DNA of 25,584 bases from an uncultured Collinsella sp. (GTDB lineage Bacteria; Actinomycetota; Coriobacteriia; Coriobacteriales; Coriobacteriaceae): NCBI GenBank assembly GCA_900543845.1, contig UQTD01000025.1:1-25584 (forward strand), given 5' to 3'. Of the stretch, positions 8,126 through 14,669 are shown piece by piece. Below the pieces are notes generated by a model that was not told the DNA's origin, searched no databases, and saw nothing but the letters and a program-made list of their open reading frames with translations. Made by a program: the position numbers and the translations under genes. Every line of letters begins with the position of its first letter. Position 1 is the first letter of the stretch.

Positions 8126-8137
8126 GTGTCCATTTAC

Positions 8138-9859
8138 CTACGAGCGCAGTGTAATTTTATCGCGCAGCGACTTGAGGTCTTCGGTAACACCCCGGTCTTC
8201 CTGAATCATCTTCTGGACCTTTTTATAGCTCGTGCTGACGGTCGAGTGGTTGCGGTTGCCAAACTCGGCGCCCACGGCCGTCGTCGTCATCTCGCACATC
8301 TCGATCGCCAGGTAGATAGCGATATGGCGCGCCTTGGCGATATTGGCGTTGCGGCGAGGCCCGATGAGCTCCTCGTGCGTCACACCGTATTGTTCCTCGA
8401 TGACGGACTGGACTGTCTGCACATTGATCTTCTTGGCCGATGTGTCGAAGTACTGGTTGGCGATGGCGTCGATGTCGTCAAAGGTGAGCTCCCCGCCCTC
8501 GCGCTCGCGATCGCCCGCTTCGCCGGCACAACGCTCGCAAAAGCTCTCGAGCTCGCGGATGTTGGTGCCCGAGACCTCGGCCATGTGTTTAAAGTGCGCG
8601 TCGGTTAGATGTCCGCCGTCGCCCCCGTAGGCCGCCAGCAGCGAGTCGTTGCCTGCCTCGGGTGCGGCGGCGATCGTGTTCTCGTAATAACGCTGCAAAA
8701 TTTTGTACTTCATCTCGTAGCTGGGCTCCGCCACCAGGCACAGCAGACCGGCATTAAAGCGACTGGTTAGGCGCTCGTCCATATTAAGGTCCTTGGGCGC
8801 GCGGTCGGCGGCGATCACGACCTTCTTGTTGTTGCGGATAAATTCGTCCATCAACTGGAAGAAGTAATCCACGCTCGCGCGCTTGCCAATGATGTTCTGG
8901 ATGTCATCGATGATAAGCACGTCGACGCCGTGGTACGCCTGCATAATGGGGGCGTTGCTCTTCTTTTGGCGGTCGAATTCCGTCATCAAGTCGTCCAGAT
9001 ATGCCTGCGAGTTGGCGTACTTCACCTTGATCTCGGGCGATTTCTCCGCCAGCTCATTTTTGATGGCGAGCAGCAGGTGCGTCTTGCCCAGGCCCGATTT
9101 GCCGTAGATGAACAGCGACGTGCAGGTGCCGGGCGTGTCTGCAAGCATGGCGAATTTGAGCGCCGATCGGTAGGCAAGACTGTTCTCCGGTCCGAAGACG
9201 AAGTTTTCAAACGTGAATTTCGAATTCGCTGCGAGGGGTGCCCCGTCCGCGTTTTTCTCGACTGCCGTCGGGGCCGCCGAAGGTGCTGCCGGCGCTGCGG
9301 ACGAACTCGCGCTTTTCGCCGGTGGCCTGCCATTCATTTGTGTCATCATGCGGCGGAAATCGTCGGCGGACAGCGTGTTTTTGATTGCAATGCCCGATTC
9401 CTCGCCGGGTGTCGCCTCGTGTGCGACGGGCATGTGCGTGGCGGTCGGGATGGGCGAGGGGGCTGGCTCTACCGCCGATGCGACCGAAGCGGTCGGCTGG
9501 GGTGCCATGGTTTCACGGGAAACATCGTTGCGTCGAGGCTCGGGCGCCGGCGTTGCCGCTGCGGTGTCGGTCGCTACCGGGTGAGTGACCGGGGCCGTAT
9601 TTGCCGAGGCACCTTGCGGTGCCACGATATTGAGCGCGATCGGCGCAAAGGCGATCTCTTCTAGGTACGCCTCGATGGTTGGTTGATGCTTTTTGAGCTG
9701 AGCGATGGCAAATCGTGAGGGGGCCTCAATCGTCAAGGTGTCCTCGGTTAAGCTCACGGCGCGCGATTGTCCCAGCATATTGATGAGGCGTGCATCTTGG
9801 CCGTCGCGCTGGCAAAAGGCGATGGCATCTCCCAGGATGATGCTTGCTTCCTCGTCCAC
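8138..9859 (-). CDS. dnaA: Chromosomal replication initiator protein DnaA
   Basis: DnaA binds boxes in oriC, oligomerises with ATP and melts the origin. The 573-residue protein has an N-terminal domain I (about 1-80), a long Ala/Pro-rich domain II linker (about 81-210), an AAA+ domain with Walker A GKSGLGKT (253-260), Walker B LIIDDIQ (315-321) and the arginine-finger region DERLTSRF (361-368), and the C-terminal DNA-binding domain IV. The domain IV signature is NRNHSTV (535-541) instead of the usual RDHTTV, so a base-contacting Asp is Asn and a Thr is Ser. The start is GTG at 9857-9859 with GGGAG just upstream, only 15 bases after the stop of the GHKL gene, so the two are probably one operon. 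A parS-like site lies in the linker-coding region. Confidence 0.97.
   Translation of the reverse strand: MDEEASIILGDAIAFCQRDGQDARLINMLGQSRAVSLTEDTLTIEAPSRFAIAQLKKHQPTIEAYLEEIAFAPIALNIVAPQGASANTAPVTHPVATDTAAATPAPEPRRNDVSRETMAPQPTASVASAVEPAPSPIPTATHMPVAHEATPGEESGIAIKNTLSADDFRRMMTQMNGRPPAKSASSSAAPAAPSAAPTAVEKNADGAPLAANSKFTFENFVFGPENSLAYRSALKFAMLADTPGTCTSLFIYGKSGLGKTHLLLAIKNELAEKSPEIKVKYANSQAYLDDLMTEFDRQKKSNAPIMQAYHGVDVLIIDDIQNIIGKRASVDYFFQLMDEFIRNNKKVVIAADRAPKDLNMDERLTSRFNAGLLCLVAEPSYEMKYKILQRYYENTIAAAPEAGNDSLLAAYGGDGGHLTDAHFKHMAEVSGTNIRELESFCERCAGEAGDREREGGELTFDDIDAIANQYFDTSAKKINVQTVQSVIEEQYGVTHEELIGPRRNANIAKARHIAIYLAIEMCEMTTTAVGAEFGNRNHSTVSTSYKKVQKMIQEDRGVTEDLKSLRDKITLRS
9509..9524. promoter_or_regulatory. 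Degenerate parS-like site inside dnaA
   Basis: GGTTTCACGGGAAACA matches the ParB site TGTTTCACGTGAAACA at 14 of 16 positions. It encodes VSRET in the flexible domain II of DnaA, where sequence is little constrained. The two mismatches break the palindrome, so ParB binding is uncertain. Confidence 0.45.
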
Positions 9860-9874
9860 TGTTTCTCCCGTTCC

Positions 9875-11227
9875 TTAACTTTGGGCTCGCACGCGAGCGC
9901 CGCCTATTTCGGTCAGATGATATTTCTGGCCATGTTTGATTACCAAGCCGGCCTGTGCCAAGTCGTTGAGCGTTCGCGACCACGTGGGCGCTGAGTTTCC
10001 AAACGCTCGTGCCAGGTCGGTTGCGCCACACTCTTGGTTTTGAGCCAGATAGCCCAGTGCCGCTTCGCCGCGCTCGCTCACAAATACGTCTTGCTGCGGC
10101 TGTGCATATTGATTCGCCGCATTAGGATACATCATTTGAGCTGCTGGTTGTTGAGAACTCTGCATGGGCAGCGGCTGCTGTTGAAAACTTTGCGGCCACT
10201 GTTGGTAAGGCTGCGGAGGCATCTGCTGGGCCCATGGGTTGTACTGCGCCTGGGGCATCTGTTGGTACGGCTGCTGGTATCCCAACGGGTATTGCTGGGG
10301 GTATGCCTGCGCATATCCCGTTTGCGGCGCGTATTGAGCCGGATACCCTTGCGGGTTCGGTTGATAGGATATCTGCTGTGCAGCCGATGCGCCTGCCATC
10401 TGCTGCAAGGTTCCCACATCCTGGCCCATCGCTGGCATTGCATCGGGTATGTTCTGGGGAATCGCGCCCGAGGGTGCCTGGGGCTCTTGCACGGGGGGCA
10501 TGCCAGGCTGCAGCATAGGAGGCATTTGCTGTTGCACCTGCTGCATTGCTGCGGGTTGCTGCGCGAAGGCGCCCGGCATGGGATATGCCTGCTGCTCTGT
10601 TTCGGGTCGCACGGCTGCCCCGCGCCCGCCGGCACGCTCGATTTCCTGCACGCGCTTGGGGTTCAGACTTACCGTCACGACGGTGCCGTTGCCCATGTTG
10701 TCCTCGATGGAGACGGCGCCGCCGGCGTTTTCCAGGTACTCCTGCACCATGGGAAACCCGGCGCCGGTGCCGCGGATATACCGTTTCATCTTGCTGTTAG
10801 CGCTGGTTACGCCAAAGTCGAAGGCACGCTCTTTGTCGTCGATGCCCGGACCCTGATCGGCAAAGCGGATGGTATCGCCACCGTCGAGAATTGAGATGAT
10901 GGGCTCTGCGAAATGCGCGTGGATAAAGTTTTCGACAATCTCGCGGATAACCATCAGCGAGATGCGTCCTCCCTGTTCTTTCATGCACTGATAGACGGTG
11001 TTAGTTGTCTCTTCCAAGTAGGTACGGACGTCTTGCGGTTCGATGACGATGACACGTGGTGTCGACAGCATGTCGTCGTAGACCGCGATGCGCGCTGCAT
11101 ACATAGCCTTTGGTGCTTGTGCGGTGACCTGCTCGCTCTCGTTGCGTTCTTCGCGCACGCCGGTGATGTGCTCGTTGTCGGGTGCCGGATCACCGGAATC
11201 GACCATGGTGTAGAAGTCGTCAGACAT
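9875..11227 (-). CDS. GHKL-ATPase / winged-helix protein of unknown function, upstream of dnaA
   Basis: The 450-residue protein is not a family I can name. Residues 50-185 form a GHKL (histidine-kinase-like or anti-sigma-like) ATP-binding domain: N-box IREIVENFIHA (94-104, Asn 100), G1 box DQGPG (124-128), G2 box GTGAG (153-157) and a closing GNGTVVTV (169-176). No phosphoacceptor-His (DHp) domain, sensor or membrane segment is visible. Residues 200-389 are a Gln/Pro/Met/Tyr-rich low-complexity linker. Residues 391-446 look like a MarR-type winged helix (SERGEAALGYLAQ, then ATDLARAFG, then LAQAGLVIKHGQKYHLTEIG). The start is ATG at 11225-11227; the Shine-Dalgarno is weak. Its stop lies 15 bases before dnaA and its upstream region is the DnaA-box cluster, so it may sense ATP or cell state and act on DNA at the origin or on dnaA expression. 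That role is inference. Confidence 0.85.
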   Translation of the reverse strand: MSDDFYTMVDSGDPAPDNEHITGVREERNESEQVTAQAPKAMYAARIAVYDDMLSTPRVIVIEPQDVRTYLEETTNTVYQCMKEQGGRISLMVIREIVENFIHAHFAEPIISILDGGDTIRFADQGPGIDDKERAFDFGVTSANSKMKRYIRGTGAGFPMVQEYLENAGGAVSIEDNMGNGTVVTVSLNPKRVQEIERAGGRGAAVRPETEQQAYPMPGAFAQQPAAMQQVQQQMPPMLQPGMPPVQEPQAPSGAIPQNIPDAMPAMGQDVGTLQQMAGASAAQQISYQPNPQGYPAQYAPQTGYAQAYPQQYPLGYQQPYQQMPQAQYNPWAQQMPPQPYQQWPQSFQQQPLPMQSSQQPAAQMMYPNAANQYAQPQQDVFVSERGEAALGYLAQNQECGATDLARAFGNSAPTWSRTLNDLAQAGLVIKHGQKYHLTEIGGARVRAQS

Positions 11228-11308
11228 GCCGCTCGCAATCTTTCAAAAGGTTTTGAACAAATAGTAGCTCACCACGTAATGTTTCTCATCTTTCGACAAG
11301 TTTTCAAA

Positions 11309-11321
11309 ACCTGTTGAAAAC
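11309..11321 (+). repeat. 13-mer ACCTGTTGAAAAC, copy 2
   Basis: An exact match to copies at 8113-8125 (opposite strand) and 11362-11374. It forms one half of the inverted repeat centred at about 11310. Confidence 0.7.
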
Positions 11322-11361
11322 TTTGGAAAACGGACGAAAACTTCTCAACATTTCCAACACG

Positions 11362-11374
11362 ACCTGTTGAAAAC
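11362..11374 (+). repeat. 13-mer ACCTGTTGAAAAC, copy 3
   Basis: An exact match to the other two copies and in the same orientation as copy 2, 53 bases downstream of it. The nine-base core TGTTGAAAA is the complement of TTTTCAACA. Confidence 0.7.
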
Positions 11375-11470
11375 TCGATGAAATATCGTGAAAAGTTGTC
11401 TGCTGCCTCAAATGCCGGTTCTGCTTATGGGGGAACCGTGTACTCTTTGCAACCTTTCACCTTTGATTTC

Positions 11471-11500
11471 TTGACATTTGAACATTGATTTCCCTACAAT
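11471..11500 (+). promoter_or_regulatory. Promoter of rpmH operon
   Basis: A perfect -35 TTGACA (11471-11476) and a near-perfect -10 TACAAT (11495-11500) are separated by 18 bases. The next gene on this strand is rpmH, 72 bases downstream, leaving a 5' untranslated leader of about 65 bases. Confidence 0.85.
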
Positions 11501-11572
11501 CTTCAAGCTCACGTGTCTATATCTGCGTCCGCGCCCCCGCGGACACTCGAAATGCAGCAGGAGGAACTTAAG

Positions 11573-11707
11573 ATGAAGCGTACGTATCAGCCTAATAAGC
11601 GTAAGCGTGCCAAGACCCATGGCTTCCGTGCCCGTATGGCCACTAAGGGTGGTCGTGCCGTGCTCGCCCGTCGTCGCGCCAAGGGCCGCAAGCGTCTCAC
11701 TGTCTAG
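11573..11707 (+). CDS. rpmH: Ribosomal protein bL34
   Basis: L34 is a very basic 44-residue protein of the large ribosomal subunit. The sequence MKRTYQPNKRKRAKTHGFR through GRKRLTV is characteristic and of the usual length. The ATG at 11573 is chosen over an in-frame upstream start at 11513 because it has AGGAGG (11559-11564) eight bases before it and gives the family N-terminus. It is the first gene after a strong promoter and precedes rnpA by 20 bases, the usual rpmH-rnpA arrangement. Confidence 0.97.
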   Translation: MKRTYQPNKRKRAKTHGFRARMATKGGRAVLARRRAKGRKRLTV

Positions 11708-11727
11708 CAGCGATACACACATCTCGC

Positions 11728-12066
11728 ATGAAGACTATTAAGTCTCGGCAAGATTTCGAGCATGTGTTCAGTCAGGGGCGTCGTTTCAATCACCCTCTGA
11801 TTCGAATGACCATATGTGAATCGGTTGGCGAAGGCGACTCCGGAAGGGTCGCCTTCGTTGGTGCTAAACGACTCGGTTGTGCTGTCGTGCGCAACCGATC
11901 TAAGCGTGTGATGCGCGAGGCCGCCCGCAGCTGTGGATTTCCCGTTGCGGGTTATGACATCATCTTGTTCGCGACTCCCAAGACGAGGGTTTCCTCGCCG
12001 CAGGAGATGAACAAGGCATTGCGTTCGCTTATGAAACGCGCCGGCGTTGCCGGGGAGGAGCGATGA
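11728..12066 (+). CDS. rnpA: Ribonuclease P protein component
   Basis: RnpA is the protein cofactor of RNase P, which trims the 5' leader of tRNA precursors. The 112-residue basic protein carries the family signature RNRSKRVMREAAR and the N-terminal pattern MKTIKSRQDFEHVFSQGRR. The start is ATG at 11728; no clear Shine-Dalgarno is visible, so translation may be coupled to rpmH. Its stop overlaps the yidD start by four bases (ATGA). Confidence 0.96.
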   Translation: MKTIKSRQDFEHVFSQGRRFNHPLIRMTICESVGEGDSGRVAFVGAKRLGCAVVRNRSKRVMREAARSCGFPVAGYDIILFATPKTRVSSPQEMNKALRSLMKRAGVAGEER

Positions 12067-12287
12067 GCAATCACGTTTTGCGACGTGTTGCCATCGCTCC
12101 TATTCGCATATATCAACAGGTTATTTCGCCCTTATTGCCTGACGCCTGCATTTATTACCCAACGTGCTCACAATACGCTATCCAGGCGATTGAGAAGTAC
12201 GGTGTTTTAAGAGGCTGCTGGCTTGCCGTGAGGCGCATCGCTCGCTGCAATCCCCTGCACGTCGGCGGTTATGACCCTGTGCCTTAG
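12063..12287 (+). CDS. yidD: Membrane protein insertion efficiency factor YidD
   Basis: The small 74-residue protein has the family core YYPTCSQYAIQAIEKYG followed by NPLHVGGYDPVP. YidD is reported to aid insertion of membrane proteins together with YidC. The N-terminal amphipathic stretch (IAPIRIYQQVISPLLP) probably contacts the membrane. The ATG overlaps the rnpA stop, so it is translationally coupled, and yidC follows 29 bases later. Confidence 0.95.
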   Translation: MSNHVLRRVAIAPIRIYQQVISPLLPDACIYYPTCSQYAIQAIEKYGVLRGCWLAVRRIARCNPLHVGGYDPVP

Positions 12288-12316
12288 CGGGCACTCGCTA
12301 TCGGAGGAAAACTTAC

Positions 12317-13087
12317 ATGTGGGATTGGATCGTTAACATCCTTTTTGAGCTGCTCAAGCTCATCCAGACCTTTGCGGTCGACTGGGGCCTGTCCATCATC
12401 ATTTTGGTGGTCATCATCCGTCTGCTGCTGACGCCGCTTATGCTCAAGTCGACCAAGTCGACGGCTCGCATGCAGGTGCTGCAGCCTAAGATGCTCGAGA
12501 TCCAGGAGCGCTATGCCGACGATCCCCAGCGTCAGGCCGAGGAGATGCAGAAGTTCTACAGCGAGAACAAGTTCAACCCCATGGCTGGTTGTCTGCCGCT
12601 GTTGATCCAGATGCCCGTCCTGTTCGCCCTGTTTACGCTACTGCGTAACCTGCCGAACTACTTTAGCGACGGCACGTTCTCGTTCTTCAACATCCTGCCT
12701 GACCTTACCACCACGCCGAGCGCTTCCTTTGCCGATGGCTTTATGGTTGCGCTGCCTGCGCTGGTTTGCCTGATTCTGTTCGCTGTCTTGACCCTGATTC
12801 CGCAGCTGTATATGTCTCGCAATCAGACTGGTCAGCAGGCCCAGAGCATGCGCATGATGGCCGTCGTCATGACCGTCATGATGCTTTGGATGGGCTGGAG
12901 CCTGCCCGTCGGCGTTCTGCTGTACTACGACGTGTCTTCTGCCTGGCAGGTTATCCAGCAGATCTTCGTGACGCAGAAGGTTATCGACAAGGCCAAGGCC
13001 GATGAGGAGGAGCGCCTCAAGAACGCTCCGCTGCAGGTCGAGGTTACCCGTCGCGAGAAGAAGCCGCGTCCGCACAAGAAGAAGTAG
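12317..13087 (+). CDS. yidC: Membrane protein insertase YidC (Oxa1 family)
   Basis: YidC inserts proteins into the cytoplasmic membrane alone or with SecYEG. At 256 residues it is a short gram-positive-type protein without the large periplasmic domain, and no lipobox is visible. The first helix contains the groove arginine (Arg35 in VVIIRLLLTPL), followed by the cytoplasmic coiled hairpin (about 44-88), the conserved stretch NPMAGCLPLLIQMPVLFALF and three more hydrophobic segments. The C-terminal tail is Lys/Arg-rich (KKPRPHKKK), which favours ribosome contact. The start is ATG at 12317 with GGAGG at 12303-12307. Confidence 0.95.
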   Translation: MWDWIVNILFELLKLIQTFAVDWGLSIIILVVIIRLLLTPLMLKSTKSTARMQVLQPKMLEIQERYADDPQRQAEEMQKFYSENKFNPMAGCLPLLIQMPVLFALFTLLRNLPNYFSDGTFSFFNILPDLTTTPSASFADGFMVALPALVCLILFAVLTLIPQLYMSRNQTGQQAQSMRMMAVVMTVMMLWMGWSLPVGVLLYYDVSSAWQVIQQIFVTQKVIDKAKADEEERLKNAPLQVEVTRREKKPRPHKKK

Positions 13088-13105
13088 TCGGGATATCAAT
13101 CTTAT

Positions 13106-13117
13106 TTAGGTACCTAA
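13106..13117. repeat. 12-bp palindrome TTAGGTACCTAA, copy 1
   Basis: A perfect palindrome in the 45-base gap between yidC and jag. The same 12 bases occur again at 16609-16620. It could be an operator, but the partner is unknown. Confidence 0.5.
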
Positions 13118-13132
13118 CTTTTGGAGTACGTT

Positions 13133-13702
13133 ATGTCTGAAGAGATCATCGAGGATATGCTTGAGGAGGTTGCCCCGCAGATTGCGGGCGATTATCCCGA
13201 GATTGCACAGCGCTACAAGGCCGGTGAAGAGCTGACCGATGAGGAGCTCGACACCATTGCCGATGTTGCGATTTCCATTCTGCGTTCCATCCTTTCGCAC
13301 TTCGATGCCGCCAACTCTCCTATTGATGAGTACGAGGGCGACGAGGGCGAGCTGATTCTGGATGTTACGGCTCCCGATCTTGCTGTTCTCATTGGCCGTC
13401 ATGGGCGTACCCTCGATGCCCTTCAGGTTATGTTCTCTTTGCTGGTGAGCCGCAAGCTTGGCTTTAGGTATCCGGTTGTGGTTGACGTTGAGGGCTACAA
13501 GAGCCGTCGTCAGGACAAGGTTGCCTCTATGGCTCAGTCCGCCGCCGAGCGTGCCATCCGTACTCATAAGAGTGTTTCGCTTCCGCCCATGAATGCCTAT
13601 GAGCGTCGACTGGTTCATATTGCACTTCGTGGCAATGATGCCGTCGATACCCATTCTGAGGGTTCTGACCCTGATCGCCATGTGGTGATTGTTGCTCGAT
13701 AA
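13133..13702 (+). CDS. jag: Jag/KhpB RNA-binding protein (KH and R3H domains)
   Basis: The 189-residue protein has an acidic N-terminal part, a KH domain with the GxxG-type loop IGRHGRTLDALQ (87-98) and a C-terminal R3H domain (about 125-189, with ERRLVHIAL at 147-155). Jag/KhpB binds RNA with KhpA and is linked to cell division and elongation control in gram-positive bacteria; its place after yidC is conserved. The start at ATG 13133 is preferred over an in-frame TTG at 13121 because GGAG (13123-13126) lies six bases upstream. A terminator follows 20 bases after the stop. Confidence 0.94.
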   Translation: MSEEIIEDMLEEVAPQIAGDYPEIAQRYKAGEELTDEELDTIADVAISILRSILSHFDAANSPIDEYEGDEGELILDVTAPDLAVLIGRHGRTLDALQVMFSLLVSRKLGFRYPVVVDVEGYKSRRQDKVASMAQSAAERAIRTHKSVSLPPMNAYERRLVHIALRGNDAVDTHSEGSDPDRHVVIVAR

Positions 13703-13721
13703 TCTACTCGAGCTTATGCTA

Positions 13722-13752
13722 AGGGGGCGTGGTTTCCACGTCCCCTTTTTTT
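13722..13752 (+). terminator. Intrinsic terminator after jag
   Basis: The stem AGGGGGCGTGG/CCACGTCCCCT (11 pairs with one G-T) and a TTT loop run into a tract of seven T. It should end the rpmH-rnpA-yidD-yidC-jag transcript just before rsmG. Confidence 0.88.
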
Positions 13753-13798
13753 GTCAAAAGTTCTCGATACACTGATTTTTGTCAGAAAGGAGCTTCTG

Positions 13799-14536
13799 TT
13801 GTTTGTACTTACAGATCAGCAGGCTGACGAGATGCTGAGTCGTCTAACTTCCTATTGCAAAGAGTATTCCCTGAGTGTAACTGATACTGAGCTGAGGAAA
13901 TGTATTCAGCATTTGGATTTGGTTCTAGAAACAAATAAGACAACCAACCTCACCCGTATTCTTAACGTAGAAGACGCTGCGGTACTTCATATCCTCGACT
14001 CACTTGTCTTGCTCCCTTATGTCAATAAGGCTCCTGAGGGAGCTTTGCTTGATATGGGAACAGGTGCTGGCTTTCCTGGTATTCCGTTAACGATAACAAC
14101 GCATCGTAAAGTTACTTATATTGACTCTGTTGGCAAGAAGGTTGACGCTGTCAATACATTTGTTCATGCTCTTGGATTGAAAAATGGTCATGCAGTTCAT
14201 GATCGCCTTGAAGAATATGCTCGAAGCCATAATAAGCAGTTCTCTGTTGTAACCGCCCGCGCATTGGCCCCTCTACCGATTCTTGTTGAGTATGCCGCTC
14301 CGTACCTCAAGGATGGTGGGATATTTGTTATCACGAAGGGCAATCCTACGGATGAGGAGCTTGCTTCCGGCATGTCAGTGGCTAAGATCTGCGGCTTCAC
14401 CTTGCTTCTGAATGACGCAATTGATTTGCCTGAGGGCTTGGGTCACAGGGAGTTCATTGTTCTTAAGAAGAGTCATCCAGCATCCGTTTCATTGCCTCGT
14501 GCAAATGGCATGGCAAAGAAGAATCCGCTTGCCTAG
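13799..14536 (+). CDS. rsmG: 16S rRNA (guanine-N7) methyltransferase RsmG
   Basis: RsmG (GidB) methylates G527 of 16S rRNA (E. coli numbering) using S-adenosylmethionine; its loss gives low-level streptomycin resistance. The Rossmann SAM-binding motif DMGTGAGFPG is at 85-94, preceded by TTNLTRI and HILDSLVLL, which are typical. I favour a TTG start at 13799 with AAAGGAG six bases upstream, giving 245 residues; the reading frame is open back to a TTG at 13751, but that lies in the terminator T-tract. The gene has clearly lower G+C than the genes before it. Three parS sites follow its stop. Confidence 0.92.
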   Translation: MFVLTDQQADEMLSRLTSYCKEYSLSVTDTELRKCIQHLDLVLETNKTTNLTRILNVEDAAVLHILDSLVLLPYVNKAPEGALLDMGTGAGFPGIPLTITTHRKVTYIDSVGKKVDAVNTFVHALGLKNGHAVHDRLEEYARSHNKQFSVVTARALAPLPILVEYAAPYLKDGGIFVITKGNPTDEELASGMSVAKICGFTLLLNDAIDLPEGLGHREFIVLKKSHPASVSLPRANGMAKKNPLA

Positions 14537-14537
14537 A

Positions 14538-14553
14538 TGTTTCACGTGAAACA
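14538..14553. promoter_or_regulatory. parS site 1
   Basis: TGTTTCACGTGAAACA is a perfect copy of the widely conserved ParB (Spo0J) binding site, with one extra symmetric A/T pair on each side. It begins two bases after the rsmG stop. Confidence 0.95.
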
Positions 14554-14576
14554 TAATGGATACTAACAACTTGCAG

Positions 14577-14592
14577 TGTTTCATGTGAAACA
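14577..14592. promoter_or_regulatory. parS site 2
   Basis: TGTTTCATGTGAAACA differs from the consensus by one base in the centre (CATGTG for CACGTG). Flanking AG and CT extend the symmetry. It is the middle of three sites within 94 bases. Confidence 0.88.
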
Positions 14593-14615
14593 CTGATGTT
14601 GATATTGAATCGGAA

Positions 14616-14631
14616 TGTTTCACGTGAAACA
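14616..14631. promoter_or_regulatory. parS site 3
   Basis: TGTTTCACGTGAAACA matches the consensus perfectly. It lies 38 bases before parA, so ParB nucleation here could also regulate parAB transcription. Confidence 0.95.
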
Positions 14632-14669
14632 TCCTCCGTTTAACAGCTTAAAACACACCAGGAGGGACC

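Larger units (their letters stand above)
7900..8137. other. Putative origin segment between dnaA and dnaN (AT-rich unwinding region)
   Basis: This 238-base gap holds a very AT-rich tract next to dnaN (9 G/C in the 51 bases 7900-7950), a DnaA-trio-like series at 7932-7949, a DnaA-box-like TGTTGATTA at 7959-7967, TTTTCCACG at 8032-8040 (close to the classical TTATCCACA) and TTTTCAACA at 8114-8122. An AT-rich element, trios and boxes between dnaA and dnaN are the layout of the unwinding half of bipartite origins such as that of Bacillus subtilis. The assignment as oriC is an inference from position and motifs. Confidence 0.7.
11228..11460. other. Putative origin segment with DnaA-box-like cluster
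   Basis: The stretch between the GHKL gene and the rpmH promoter contains many TTTTCAACA-like 9-mers: TTTTGAACA 11251-11259, TTTTCAAAA 11301-11309, TGTTGAAAA 11312-11320 and 11365-11373, TTTGGAAAA 11322-11330, TTCTCAACA 11342-11350, TTTCCAACA 11351-11359 and TCGTGAAAA 11386-11394. An 8-bp inverted repeat GTTTTCAA/TTGAAAAC (11300-11307, 11314-11321) is included. This is the rpmH-dnaA interval where many bacteria carry oriC. It should also contain the promoter of the GHKL-dnaA operon, which I could not place. Confidence 0.65.

Noticed and set aside
10034..10894. Plus-strand Leu/Arg/His-rich frame
   Set aside because: It reads the complement of the Gln/Pro-rich linker of the GHKL gene; repeats explain the composition.
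11513..11572. N-terminal extension of rpmH
   Set aside because: L34 is 44 residues in most bacteria and the AGGAGG supports the internal ATG at 11573.
13121..13132. TTG start giving jag four extra residues
   Set aside because: The TTG overlaps the GGAG that best serves as ribosome binding site for ATG 13133.
13751..13798. Upstream TTG start for rsmG
   Set aside because: It falls in the T-tract of the jag terminator; TTG 13799 has AAAGGAG at proper spacing.
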